A stretch of DNA of 64,000 nucleotides from positions 13,538,229-13,602,228 of the forward strand of contig NW_019211456.1 in the NCBI RefSeq assembly GCF_002443255.2, written 5' to 3'. Shown one piece after another: positions 11,502 to 23,251 of the stretch. Within the stretch, counting starts at the first letter, position 1, and each line of letters begins with the position of its first letter. This DNA is from Varroa destructor. Its lineage: Eukaryota > Arthropoda > Arachnida > Mesostigmata > Varroidae. The notes beneath the pieces were generated by a model, which was given only the letters and a program-made list of their open reading frames with translations, did no database searches and was not told the origin of the DNA. A program made the position numbers and the translations under genes.

Positions 11502-14500
11502 AACTTAGGAACCTAAGCACTCTTGCGATCACGACGAAGAGTTACCACGGAGGAGTTTTGTTTGAAGGTAGACGGCTATGTCCTGTTGCTGAAGCATGTA
11601 GGTAGACCAAATGATGAAGCGATGAAAAGCCTAGTCGAAAGGTCTCCTAGGTGCCAGCGTCAGATTGCTATATTATAGAACTTAATCTTGAATATGTAAG
11701 CACGAGTGTCGACACGGGTATAAGCATCGAAAAGACTGCGGATCCAAGTAATTGGTTTTGATTCGATTGTTGTCCTGAACGGGGTGCCGTATCCGAATAG
11801 CACTAGCGTTATTGGCTCGCCACAATCGCACTCACTGAAGCTTGTAGGAGTGACCAATTTGAGGCAGAGCTGAACAAGTGCTGGCCCAATCTTGGGGTCG
11901 TCAAAAGTCAGTCTCACACTGACTCGGCCGAGTGTGAACAATGTTAACAAATCCACTTCATGGCACGCGGCACGTGTCTTGTCTTTCCCGACAAATCTCA
12001 GTGCATGTCTTTTAAGGTCAGGTCGATTTGATAGTACTCAAATCGTTGCTGGCAATTCTCTTGAGAATAGCGTGTCAGGTGACTGGCAAAGAGGAAGAAC
12101 GCAGCCGTGGTTCCGTGACTATCTCGAAGACACGCGACCGAAACGTGACACCAACACGTGCGATAAGGTCGTTTGCGCGCGAATATTGAAAAATCAAAAT
12201 CCGACGATATACGCTAGGAAAGCAGTAGAATTATATCAAGAAATGAACCTATCGCGTCGGAGAGCAACAGTACAACAACAAATACAATAACTTAATTGGC
12301 TCCAATAAACTGCGAAAGAGGTAATTTGTATTAATAAAAACGCTCAAAATGTTTGTTTTTATTCTGTCGTATAACACCAGCCTGTTCCATACGGGTAAAG
12401 TATGATGAAAACAGCACGCGATGATTGGTGTTTAAAAGCTGGTCCTAAACAATTCTCCGCATATATCATTCAAAGATTAGCATCAAATGAGACATTGCAA
12501 TACATGTATTTAAAAAAAAAACTAGAGTAATTAAATTTATGATCAAATAGATCGTCGCAGCTACGTAAATTTGAACCATAGAAGAATTACCCTTTGTAAA
12601 ATATTACTTTATCATGGTATAAAAACAACAAGTCTGCCTGACTAAGAAATTAAGAGTTGTATTCGGCTTGCCGCAATATATTCCGCAATGCAGCTTGGTA
12701 GGGAAGAAACTCCCCGAAAGCTGTAAGGAACTAGTTGAGGAAGTTTTACAACTAAAGTGAATGAGCCAAGATGTACACCTCAGACTTGAGAGAAATTTTC
12801 ATTTGTTACCTATCAGTGGGTGAGAGATGAAACAAAAGTACAACCGGTAAACCCGAATTTCGCGTTCGAGAAAAGTGTATTTCAAGACTGTGTACTGAAC
12901 AACTCAGTCATGGCTGCTCTGATAGTTTCGCAGTGCTAAGTCCTAAACTGATATCGACTAGCAATACCCGATCGACTAAAAATATAGTTGACATTTAACT
13001 GCTAGAGCTCTCAATACCATTCGCTGGTTATTGCGTTGTGGGCAGTTTCGTCAAGGGGAGACAAAATATAGAATAGGAGTATTTATACCCAAATGACTTG
13101 AGCTAAAATACGACAATTGAGAAAGCATCACGTTTTCAGTAAAAGAAAATCTACGCTTTCTTGAAGCGAGATGAAGGTTTGCCATGTCCAGTAGAAGTGC
13201 CAAGTGGAAAATAAACAAAGGTTTTTGATCCAAAGAAGCTTATATCGATTATCTTTGGCAGGGTTTAGACTAAATTATTATGTGTCTAATTGTCGTTTCC
13301 GCGGTAAAACAGGCAGTGCCTATTACACAAATAATAGCTCAATACTTTTTCAGGTATCTTTGTTAATCAGTATATTTAAAAAATTGAAGAGACGGCTAAA
13401 GGTGTTCTGATAAAATACCTACAGAGTTATCCAGTTGCTCTTTTTCGGCAACGACTTTGACTTGTTTTGTAGAGAAATAAAATACAGAGCAAGGGGGTAG
13501 TTGAAAATAAGTTCACTGGTCCGTCCAGAGATTTCATTTGGCAGCGGCGATAGATGTGTACGTAGAAGTTTTCAGTTCTTTTCCCTCTAATTAGAACGTC
13601 TGGCCTAGATACTTTGCTATTTTTAAGTAAGCGTCAAGTTAAGTGAAAACACTTCGTGCATCGTCAAAATAGACCTTACGCTGTTACACGGTAGCTAAAT
13701 TACTGATATCTAAATATAAAAATTATGCAATCATTCGGATTCAAAACTTTGCGAAGTAAATGCCCAATACACGTTCAGCATGTTATGAAAAATATAATAA
13801 ATTGTTATTATTTGCTATCATCTGCTATATATCCTTCACGATGTTATGATCTAGAAAGCAAATCGTGTCTGACGAAAGCAAAATCTGGACGGAATCTCCT
13901 GTGATTGCATTTGGTGCTTCTCCTCTGCTTAATTGCTGCGGATAACGGTGAAATGACCGTTCCCCCATAACGGTCCTATTATCATTTAGAAGTTTGCAAC
14001 CGAGAGTTTCTTTTGCATGGTCGCCATTGAAACACAAAGACAAACTTTGTTCTCGTAGATACTTGGTCTTGAGGTAGGTAGCTAAACTCGCACTGGATGA
14101 CCCTCTACGATTTCCGTGAAAGCTTTGTGCACGGAAAGTAGTTGCACGTTGATTTTAGGGACACCCTGTGGTCTAGGTTCGGATATGGGTATAGACGTAT
14201 CTGTGTCGTGGCGGAATCTGACCGTCTGATAGAATGCGTAACGGCGATGTCGAACGTATGAAAGAGAGATGAACCAGTGATCTGTTCCTGTTTCTGTTAG
14301 CTTATATGAAATGCTTGCCTTCTATGTATAGCACAAATCAAAATTTCACTTACGTTATTTTATACATAGTATTGTGGACATAAATAGTATGAAATTCGCC
14401 AAGAACGTCAGTCTACTTTAGCGTAAATAAGAGTATGTTTATTTATGTATCTATATGTCCACTGACAATCCAGTTATAGTAAGCAACACCCTCTCGTCAA

Positions 14501-15053
14501 TGGAGACCACCAGCAGGTCACCATATGTAATATCTAAACGGCATAATTAAAGGCCACTTGTACACGTTGGTGTAATGACTCGATACGAGTTACTCAATTT
14601 ATTCCTGAAATAAGCTCAATTGAACAATAACAGACCGTCTGCGGTACTTTTGGGTAAATTTAGATCTCTATTGGTATCGGTCAACCTGACACAATTAAAG
14701 ATCATTTTTTGTTGACAAGTAACGTTTTTGGCCAATCTGAATATACAAAATTGGCAGTCTTATTGCCTACTGGCGCATACGGCAACGGGAACAAAGCTAC
14801 ATTTGACGGTTATAATAACAATGACGATCGTAGCTATGACAATGAACGCAGTTTAGTAATAATATCAATGATTGTTTAGCAATAATGGTATGAGTAACAA
14901 TTGATTAGTGAGTTATGGTATGCCGCGGTATTTGCAATCATTCTAATAGATAATGTGTTCACGTTTAGGCTTTCCGAACGTATTTACCGATTATTCTGGA
15001 TATGGTTATAGCAAGAAGCAATAACGAGCAGTCATCTCAATTGTATTTCATTT

Positions 15054-16930
15054 CTAAGTGTTAAAAAATTCGTTTAGCGACCTAATAAACGCTTCTTCGC
15101 CGCTCACGCTTTCTTCGGCAAGATACTGTTGTGCACACGTTGAGGGGTCTCGAAGCGTGGTCTGATGTGCTGCAGCTGGTTCCTGAATCTGACCCTGTAT
15201 TTGACCAGATGCAGTAGATTCCTGAGCTTCGCGCATCTGTAACGAGTGGAACGCATGATTTAATGGTACCGTGGGACTAGTCGCCATCGTACTATAGCGA
15301 GCAGGCGCATTGCACGTGTCACTGATGTACGTATCATGGTTCTGCCAATAACTGCCGTAGCTATGGCTAGTGCTAAGCCCGCTGAAATCTCTAGGTTGAT
15401 AATAGAGATTAATCTGGGTTTCGTTTGCAGTCCCCAGTGGCTCGGCACTTTTGCTGCGACCCGTACATTCCCGATGGCCGTAATAAGGGTAAGCGTCCGT
15501 GGCGTCGCGGGCGTTTTCCTCTAAGTACACGCTTAGATCATCTTCATCGTGTTGGTTATCATTGATCACTATGGCCGGCACGGAGTTAAACTGTTGACAA
15601 AATGCTGTATCTGGATATGGACTCGCTGGTGGCCTCGGGGTTAGGTTTGACGCGGTATTATTACTGCTGTTACTAGGGGAGTGTGGGGTGACTGAGTAAG
15701 TGGTTGAAAAATCGCACGTATTCCATGAATTGCTTGTGTCGTACGTGGCGGCGGACGCTTGCTGCGAGTACTGCGGGGAACTGTCGTACGTTGAGTTCGC
15801 ATAGCTGTTCGACGCGCTTTCACTAGTAGCTTCTCGGCTTATGGGAGATGGCGGATGCTGTTGATGATGATAACGGTCGTATGGACGAACTGGACTAGAG
15901 GGAGCTGAGCGCGCTCGATGCATCGTCGGAGATCTTGAGTTCGACCGCGATGATAATCTCCCACCTGTTAAACAATCCCACGATGACCTCGTTGAAGTGT
16001 TGTTTACACTGAGGAAATGGTCTTGTCTGTATCCATCTCGGCGCAGCTTTGCTCTGCGGTTCTGGTACCATACCTGGAAGACGTGTTAATAGGGATGTGG
16101 AGGAATCGGGGCGTGTTACAAACCAGTTTGCTTCAACAACAATTTGTCAATTCAAATATCCAACGAGCGATACAATTGTCGATAGAAATTCCGCCTTACG
16201 CTAGTTCAGCGACTATAAAGCAGGTAACAAATAACACCGGTCCTGCTACACTTGACCATAGCGGGACACAAACAGTAAAAACAGCAAAAACAACCATAAT
16301 GAAATGAGCAAATCTGCGCCTATCAATAAAAGCAGGCGTTCAACCCATTCTAGGATTTAAGTTCTACTGCAAGAGCTCAGTGCCATGACATTACCGTAGA
16401 TTCATTATGGCGAATAGGCTTCCGTAGCGGCCAAGCAGATGACAACTCAACAAACTACAAGATGCTGCTGTTTACAGAGCTCAATTATTTAATTTGTATG
16501 TTTATATATGTATATATATATATATAGGCGAAATTTGCCCTCTGTTCGCAGATGACGAAAACCAAAACGTGTCTCAGTGTTCAAGCTTCAATGTCAGCAT
16601 ATATATATGCCAGTAAATTTCGTGGGAAAACGGTTCAACATACGCTGCAGTTCATTTCCATTACCGCAAACCTTTTAACAGATGTGCCAAAACGTCTTAT
16701 ACGGTTCTGCTATTTCATCGAAACTAAGGGCTCAATCGTGTTTCGAAATACAACTATACGCTTACCCTGATTTGTTTAACGGACACGTTAAGCTGCGCTG
16801 CTAAATCGTTCGCAGTTTCTACGTTGAGGTACGCGTCATTACTGAAGTTCAGCTCTAATACTTCAAGTTGAGAACGCGTGTACTTGATTTTGTCCATTAT
16901 ATCGTTTTGTGATTTTCGGTCCTCAGCACT
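15054..16930 (-). CDS. Divergent homeobox transcription factor (two exons seen)
   Basis: The last exon runs from 16073 down to the stop at 15054 (339 codons). The preceding exon runs from 16897 (first ATG) or 16930 (candidate acceptor ..ctag) down to the donor AGG|GTAAGC at 16766; both exons join in phase 0 across a 692-bp intron whose acceptor is cttccag. Together they encode a homeodomain: YTRSQLEVLELNF forms helix 1, and helix 3 reads IRVWYQNRRAKLRR. Q12, L16, F20, L38, W48, Q50, N51 and R53 are present. Unusual residues are Tyr at position 49 and Leu at 26. The intron sits between residues 46 and 47, a position frequent in paired-class homeobox genes, which suggests a PRD-like origin. The C-terminal tail of about 300 residues is rich in Ser, Tyr, Gln, Pro and Asn without other domains. 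A nuclear DNA-binding regulator is expected from the family. An upstream exon may be missing: if translation starts at the first ATG the N-terminal arm is only a few residues. Confidence 0.88.
16074..16765 (-). other. Intron at homeodomain position 46/47
   Basis: The boundaries are GTAAGC at the donor (16765-16760) and ..cgtcttccag at the acceptor (16074 side). It contains the TA-rich tract at 16504-16526 and nothing else recognisable. Phase 0, interrupting the homeodomain between Arg46 and Val47. Confidence 0.85.
16504..16526. repeat. TA-rich microsatellite inside homeobox intron
   Basis: An almost pure alternating TA run with one G interruption, within the homeobox gene intron. Confidence 0.85.
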
Positions 16931-19900
16931 CTAGCTTTCTGTGCTTTCTTTTATGTAGAACAAGCAAGTTTTTGAGCAAGCATGTTCACTTCCGGGAGCT
17001 TCGCGGCGACGCTTTGGCACGATGCACCTATCTAACTCCACATGCTTCATAAGACCAAACTATTACAAATAGGATCAACACTGATTCACGGCGTTCCTAC
17101 AACTAATCATGTTTAAAGCGGATCCTATATTTATTTTGCAGTGCTTTAAACAACAAAACACCCTTCCCCAGTACTCGTCTGCAAAAGCCAGCTGTCCTCC
17201 TCTCGTATGCTTCATTTGTGTGTTGACACGACATATGCAATGTATGGAGGTTCAGCTACCCTCATTCCGTTCGTGTTTGAGTCACGAATCATAGGGGTTC
17301 ACATTGATTGTCGCATCGATGGTAATTTCCTATCATATGGTGGTTAGGTGGCGGTGTCATCTAAAGCCACCGAGAACGACCCGTACACACAGGTGGCCGG
17401 CCTCTTTGAATGATCATCAGAACGAACCTAATTTCTACCTTCTTCAAATCTCAGTCAATCTGCCAGTCAGTCCACTCGACAGATTTCACCGCCTTCTGGA
17501 AACCACTTTCGAGTGCGCGCCAAGATTAAGCTGTGTGTGTATTGAAACACGCCCTGGTAATAGCAGTCAGTTACCTCTCTCTCTGTCTATCCATGCCGAA
17601 TCTGAATGAGATGATGGATACCTCTCGGGCCTATTGATACAGTTCTAATAAATCAGCTCTAAGGAAAGCCTTTCACCCTGCAACAGACAAGGTAGGACAG
17701 AAAATAATGAATAAGTGAAACCGTCTCAATTCGTTCTTTTATAAATTGTAGGAGAATTAGCCTGAGAATATTTTCTACTCTAGCCATTATCACGGTAAGG
17801 CGCTGGACATCACGATTAACATTTTACCTATTGGCAGTTTTTCTTCGTTAGTAAAAAGAAACTAAAATCATTTCACCTGGGGTAAACCAGAGAGTCCTTA
17901 ATGAGGTCCACATTTAGAGGCTCAACAATGCATCAAAAGCCCATTTTTCATATATCTGGAATTGGAGTTTTGGAGAACAAGAGGATATCAATGGCTAATT
18001 GAGTCGTTTAGGTAAGTTTCAACGATTAGTCTTTTTTAAAACTTCCTGCATTTTTTCATGCTGTATTCATTGGCCGTTTTGAGCCGATGCATTTTTGCGA
18101 CATTTGGCCTATTATAAGGCCAAAATTTAATCTCGTTGAATTTTTGTTTATCTGTAGCATATTTGGGCGACGCTCTACAAGTGCGAATGCCGCTCGACGC
18201 ACGCTTTGCTATTAAAAAACTGTCTAAAGAAACTTTGGACCAAACGAGGAATATTTGAAGCTAATAATGAAGTAAACAGTAATTTTATTGATTAGTCATA
18301 ACCGTTACGAGTGACAAATATTTGTTGTTATTACATAGACCCATATTAAAGAAAACATTTTTTATTTAGACACGTCGTCCTGTATATATATATATACAGG
18401 GCTCGTTCACGTATGATTTGCGGGTACCAACGTCCTTGTGCAGATCCTTGAAACTAAAGGAATCTTCCTACTGGTTTGCAAGACACTTTTGCTTCTCTTC
18501 TGTCCTCATCACCATGCAATGTTAGCGGTTTAACATACATATTAAATAACAGTGCACGATATTCCCTAGAAAGCTAAAGTTGATCAGATAATATGGGATC
18601 ATCGTTAGGCACGCACGTTAATAACGATTCCTCACGTATGGCAAAGCGCCCGATTTAAAAGACTTTCATGTATGGCGTTAGAGTTAGTTATAGAAACAGC
18701 ATAATAGGCTCGATATGAACTCTCGGTTGTTACAGGACTTTCGTTCCATGAAACATACGTTTAACTGATTCAGACCTAAAAAGACATGGGATAATTTGGG
18801 CGAGAAGAAGATCTGATTGATTTGCTAGAAGAACGGCATGCATGTTGTATAGCATTTGTGCGTGCTGATTGCATGCAGACGTCACTGCACGCCGCCCTTT
18901 CGTCATGTCGACTCGATACAAACGTGCAGCCAATGGCCACTTCATCTGCAATTGGACTTGTGCCGCCGAAAATAGGCCGCTTACGTTCGCACATATACAC
19001 AGCACACGTTTCGACGACGATCAGGTTAGTAGACATCTTTCCATATTGAATCTTGCCAAATGTACGTTTGAATCGTACAAAAGAGTGAATCGTGACAAGT
19101 TGCTACGGTTCGGCAATCTTCAAAGCATATTGAATTCTACCAAAATGAAGTAACTGACTTCCTGTTTTCTCAAACAGGGCAATTGTCGAGCCTGGTCGAA
19201 GGAGTAATGCCTTTAATACGATAGTAGAGCCCAGTGAAATTCGTTTGAAATATGATTGGAAACAATTCCGATTGCCACCAGATTACATATGAGTTGGACC
19301 ACACATGGTCATTATTGCTACAATCATCATTCACCAAAAAAAAAACCGAAAGCTCGCCGGCTCATTCTGCTTTCTTGAAGGCTTTATTGAACCCCATCCC
19401 TTCGTGCTTTCAGGTTGCTTGCTCAACGACTACTCATAACGCTGGTGAGGGAACACGGTACAAAAGTGAGCAAACTATATCTTGGTCCTGGCCTTTGTTA
19501 CCAGTGGCCATTTACAAGGTATTGTCTTATAGTGAGACGCATGCATTTACATAGATTGACTGTTTCACTTTCGTTGGTTTGTTAATTATACAATTTGGCA
19601 AAAATGTTCAGGTATTAAAAGGATCTTTCCTATGTTATTCAATGTGCCGAATGTTGATCTATTTGTAGTGATGTTGGTAGCCAAACATAAGTCTCAGCTT
19701 GAAACCTTTGGCATTCAGCGATCTGAGAAGAACGATGCCGACACTACAATGACTAATTTTCTTACTGTGATCAAAAACGTATGAGCCTATGAGAAATATC
19801 CATTTTATATTATTATATATATACCCATAATGTACATGTTATTTTTGCCAGATTGTAGTTTGTTAAGCTGCTGTCTCCATGTATCAATTTTTTTTTAGCC

Positions 19901-20068
19901 GGAGAGTACTTAACGAACATAGAACTTATCAATGCAACGCGTCATTTATCCAACTCGAAATCATCGCATCAGCTCTTCGTTCGCATGTAGAGGACTTTCT
20001 ATGGTAAAACGCTGTTGTCTGTCTCCTTTGATCGCAGTGGCTTAAGGAATTACAACAGTATAGAGACG
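16931..20068. other. Spacer between homeobox gene and secreted-protein gene
   Basis: This lies upstream of both well-supported genes, which are divergent (homeobox to the left on minus, secreted protein to the right on plus). It should hold both promoters and any 5' exons. I see no clear further homeobox exon. A perfect 22-bp palindrome lies at 18379-18400. A strong acceptor-like T tract ending at about 19899 could mark a 5' untranslated exon of the plus-strand gene. Confidence 0.5.
18379..18400. repeat. 22-bp perfect palindrome around a TA run
   Basis: CCTG, a run of alternating TA, then CAGG forms an exact self-complementary sequence. It may be simple TA expansion trapped between inverted tetramers or an old transposon footprint; nothing decides between them. 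Confidence 0.8.
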
Positions 20069-23000
20069 ATGAAAAGTTCTCGATGGTTGACAGCGGCTTT
20101 GCTACTTTTGCAATTGGCAGCAAATGAGGCCTTCTTGTTTTCGCTCGGTCTCGTAGGACTAGGCGTGGTGGGATTAGCCAGCCTGAAAGTCTGCTATGGA
20201 ATGAAGGTTAGTATACTAAGAACCAGTAAGTTGAAGATAAGGAAGACCGGATTGAAGATATATTATTATATATACGTGCCACTGCAACATGAGTGTCGGC
20301 AGACATCGATAACATGTTACGACAAGTACCAAAACGTAAGACAATGCTTGTGGGCTACTAGAAGATCCTTATGGATGTCTTAGTAATACATAACGTACGT
20401 GATTTGTTCGCTGTTTTTATAAAGTATTAGACTTTTATTGTAATCCGGCACGCACACAGGTACATTCATATTCATGTGCTTATAAAACGGACCGATGACG
20501 CTTAGCAATCCAGTTTAGTCCTTAATAATAGCGACATAGACCCGGCAGTTATCGTTTAATAGTCACTGTACTAGACGCGTTAGGTCACTTCCGCTTATAA
20601 CGAATACAACTTTTACATAAATTTTTCCAATGTTTACTTAGAACTGAATGAGAAGCAACTGAAATTTTATGTCAATCTCGTATTTAAATTTCGATTCAAG
20701 TTATATAATTATAGGCCATCGCTAGGTGGTTATGCCCTATCAAACCCTATTCTTCGTTAAATCGAAAATTTCCAATATGCTTGTTTTGATACTTCAGATG
20801 TTGAGTCCTATGTTTCGCAATGATGAAACTTATCATTTCATTCAGGCTAAAGTTGGTGAAGGACAGCCAATGCTCAGTTCAATTTTTCACGCAATAGGTC
20901 GCTATAGGACTCCTAAACAAGAGATTCAGGACGTGGAAAAACAAATAGTTCCTGTAGAAGAGGTTCAAGAAAACCCCATGTTACACGTCCCGGCCGTTCA
21001 AGTGGATCCTTACCCAAGTGTTGCATCGACAAGGTCTTCCACACGGGTTAGTATATGGCATTTGTTACAGAAAATGGAATTCGGTTGTCCCATAAGTTTG
21101 CAGGAGATTTCGAATCCTTGCATTTTTTGGTGATAGAAACACAGTTGAGGGAAAAGGAAAAGCAGGTAGTCATTATATATGTGAAGCTGTCTTCGAATTT
21201 TTGTCTAACACCATGTTTGATTCAGTCGTACTCAAATATGGGGTATTTAAAAAAGTGCATTCAAGGTTGGTTTTGAAATTTCGTTTTTGGAAAAGGTTGC
21301 CACCTATGGGGCACATGGACCCTATACTATATTAAAGACGGCAAAAAAGTGGTTCGTTCGTTTTCAAAGTGGTGATTGCAGCATTGTAGACAAAGCACGT
21401 GCAGGTCGATCTTCTATCCGTAAGATCGATGAGGTTTTTATTGCACTTGATCAGAATCCACGTATGAGGCTTAGCCAAATTACAGAAAATACAGGAGCAT
21501 TTAGGTCGACTGTTTAAAAGACATCAAGCCAGCTACAATTATGTGACTCGGGCAGGCAGGCATCCTGATTCCCCGTGATCTGACCGATTACCAATTGATG
21601 AACCATGTGTGTACGGCCGACAAGATTTACGTCTTTTACAACTTTACGATGGCCATTGCAGTAACGCCTTATAAAATTGCCACAGTGCGCTAGCAGGACG
21701 TAAGACGTACAATACAATTGCGTAAGGACGCTCGTAGCAGAAACGTACGTAGGCTATATATATATAATCAAAAACAATATAAACAATAACCTTAATAACA
21801 ATCCCGTATAATTTTCGTAATAAATTTTACCCGCGTTGAAGTTTGAACTAGCGTGGCAGCACGTCAGTTGGTTGGTTATGGTTACTACAATAAGGCACTC
21901 AAAGACTTGCGCATTAGCCCCCTAAATCGTTCCGCCCCCTAGCTCAAAAATAGTTACGGATGATGAAAACTAGACCATTTATAACAATGGCACTTAGAGC
22001 AGCTAATGGTCAAACTGATAGTGGTCTTTAAACAAGAGCCAAACCCCACAAAGAGTACCTTGCAAGATCGCATAGGCCACTCTCCCATAAGCGTGCCTCA
22101 AACAACCAAGCCCTTATTTCAGTTAAGCGCAATGATTCAATAGCTCAACCATCTAAGGCAATGCATCCGAAGAAAAGCGCCTGACAATGGCCGACAAGTC
22201 ACAGCCTACCATGACAATGCTCGGCTTCATATATCGTTAATAACTCGTTATATCGTCGGAGTTTAACTACGCAGCCTCATTCAGCTGATAACTTCGACCT
22301 TGCTTTTCCGATCATCATTTTTCTAACCCTTACAATATTATCTTATCGGAAAAAAATTTGTACCTTTTGTAGAAAGTGCAGAGACAACCGAACTGAGTAT
22401 TCTGTCACAATGAAGCTAGTATAATAAGAAGCAGCCTGGAAATTGACAAAAGTCATTGCTCGGCTGTCTGATTTCCCACATCGCTTCAGAATAGCAGATC
22501 GAGAGGTTCTTATGTATTCGAACAAATGTTTGCCTAGGGTTGACTATGAATGTTAATTTTAGATAAAATGGCTTACAGTTATGCCAATAATGGATACACT
22601 TTTACGTTTGTAAGGCTCGTCGGGCTCTTCTAGGCGGTGTGAAGATCAGCGAAGATCTCTTTCGCTGGATAGCAAAGATTGACGACGAAAAGTGTATTCA
22701 CCGCTTCTTCTGCTACCTTGGAGCAAGACCTCGATCGTTCGGAAAGTGAGTCCTATAAATTATGATGAATGCTGGACATTTAGGGCTAGCTTAACATAGC
22801 CAGGTCAGTTTACGTGTTGAATACTCTGTGGACGGCCATCGTCCTTGGTTAAGTTCATTCCAATTTAGCAGGGAGCAGTGTCAAACGACTGTGTACTATA
22901 TTAGAGATACATTATAGCTATATTAGGGGTACGATTTCTTCTAGTAGTAAAATCTGATTTATCTGAAATAGGTTCTGCTGATCGTTTGTTTTTAGCGTGG

Positions 23001-23200
23001 GCCGTTTAACCGACATGGTAATTATAATGGAAGGATTGCCTGATGACAGCTGGGCAGTGAAAATGCATCGTAGCGGCCAACGGGCTGGTTTGAACGCCTG
23101 CCCGACTGAATGCAGCGACCGGCAACTACTGACGATTGTGTCGAATCTGGAAAAACACATTTTCGAGACAAGTACCACTCCGATCATTGATTTTAGCTAA
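20069..23200 (+). CDS. Secreted protein of unknown function, four exons
   Basis: Four exons join in frame into 224 residues: 20069-20206 (donor AAG|GTTAGT), 20846-21046 (acceptor cattcag, donor CGG|GTTAGT), 22615-22745 (donor GTGAGT) and 22996-23200 (acceptor tttttag, stop TAA). Phases are 0, 0 and 2, and all match. The start at 20069 was chosen because it gives a typical signal peptide: MKSSRW, a Leu/Ala core and a likely cleavage near residues 20-21 (NEA). A Gly/Leu-rich hydrophobic segment follows (residues 22-39). Exon 2 is polar and Pro/Val/Glu-rich (EVQ, PVEE). Exon 3 has an amphipathic, cysteine-bearing core (LFRWIAKIDDEKCIHRFFC), and exon 4 holds NACPTEC and ends in a polar tail. I do not recognise the family; the spaced cysteines and the length suggest a small secreted or cuticle-associated arthropod protein (inference). 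Intron 2 carries a mariner relic. Confidence 0.75.
21190..22560 (+). pseudogene. Mariner transposon relic, transposase broken in all frames
   Basis: It lies inside intron 2 (21047-22614) of the secreted-protein gene, in the same orientation, and fills most of it. Recognisable transposase blocks in order are: the helix-turn-helix linker AKKWFVRFQSGD plus KARAGRSS (about 21335-21410), matching (Q)KWFxRFxSGDxxxxDxPRSGRP; LTDYQLMNHVCTADK (about 21578-21622), matching the WVPHxLT block; VTDDEN (21955-21972), matching TGDEKW; YHDNARLH (about 22206-22229), matching HDNARPH; FDLAFP (about 22292-22310), matching the SPDLAPSDY region; and a GKKF-like block near 22345-22370. The first two catalytic Asp residues are still readable and the third is lost. 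Many stops and shifts separate the blocks. Total length, about 1.3 kb, is that of a complete mariner. Terminal repeats were not identified, so the ends are approximate. Confidence 0.85.
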
Positions 23201-23245
23201 AGGCTCATTTATTGTGTACAACGATACTTTCTTTCGTACCGTAAA

Positions 23246-23251
23246 AATAAA
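23246..23251 (+). promoter_or_regulatory. Polyadenylation signal AATAAA
   Basis: The canonical hexamer lies 45 bases after the stop codon of the secreted-protein gene, on the same strand, in an AT-rich 3' flank. The position is ordinary for a short 3' UTR. Confidence 0.6.

Larger units (their letters stand above)
1411..13824. other. Long intergenic or intronic stretch without a supported gene
   Basis: I see no gene I can defend in this 12.4 kb. Short open frames exist (for example 4597-4881, 8586-8999, 11892-12290 on plus; 4651-4950 on minus), but they lack splice signals, family motifs or both. Local items are a possible terminal exon at 3602-3828, a (GAT)n run at 9608-9626, a poly-T run near 9642, a C14 run at 11488-11501, and a short minus-strand interval near 9767-9821 ending at a GTAAGT donor. 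GC content rises around 10.9-11.5 kb. Confidence 0.5.

Noticed and set aside
13825..14043. 72-codon minus-strand frame with a segment resembling the mariner HTH linker
   Set aside because: Only a vague similarity, and the downstream DNA shows none of the catalytic blocks seen in the three accepted relics.
18001..18020. GTAAGT donor after a 105-nt open interval (17905-18008)
   Set aside because: The only acceptor in front has no polypyrimidine tract, the peptide is not recognised, and no partner exon was found.
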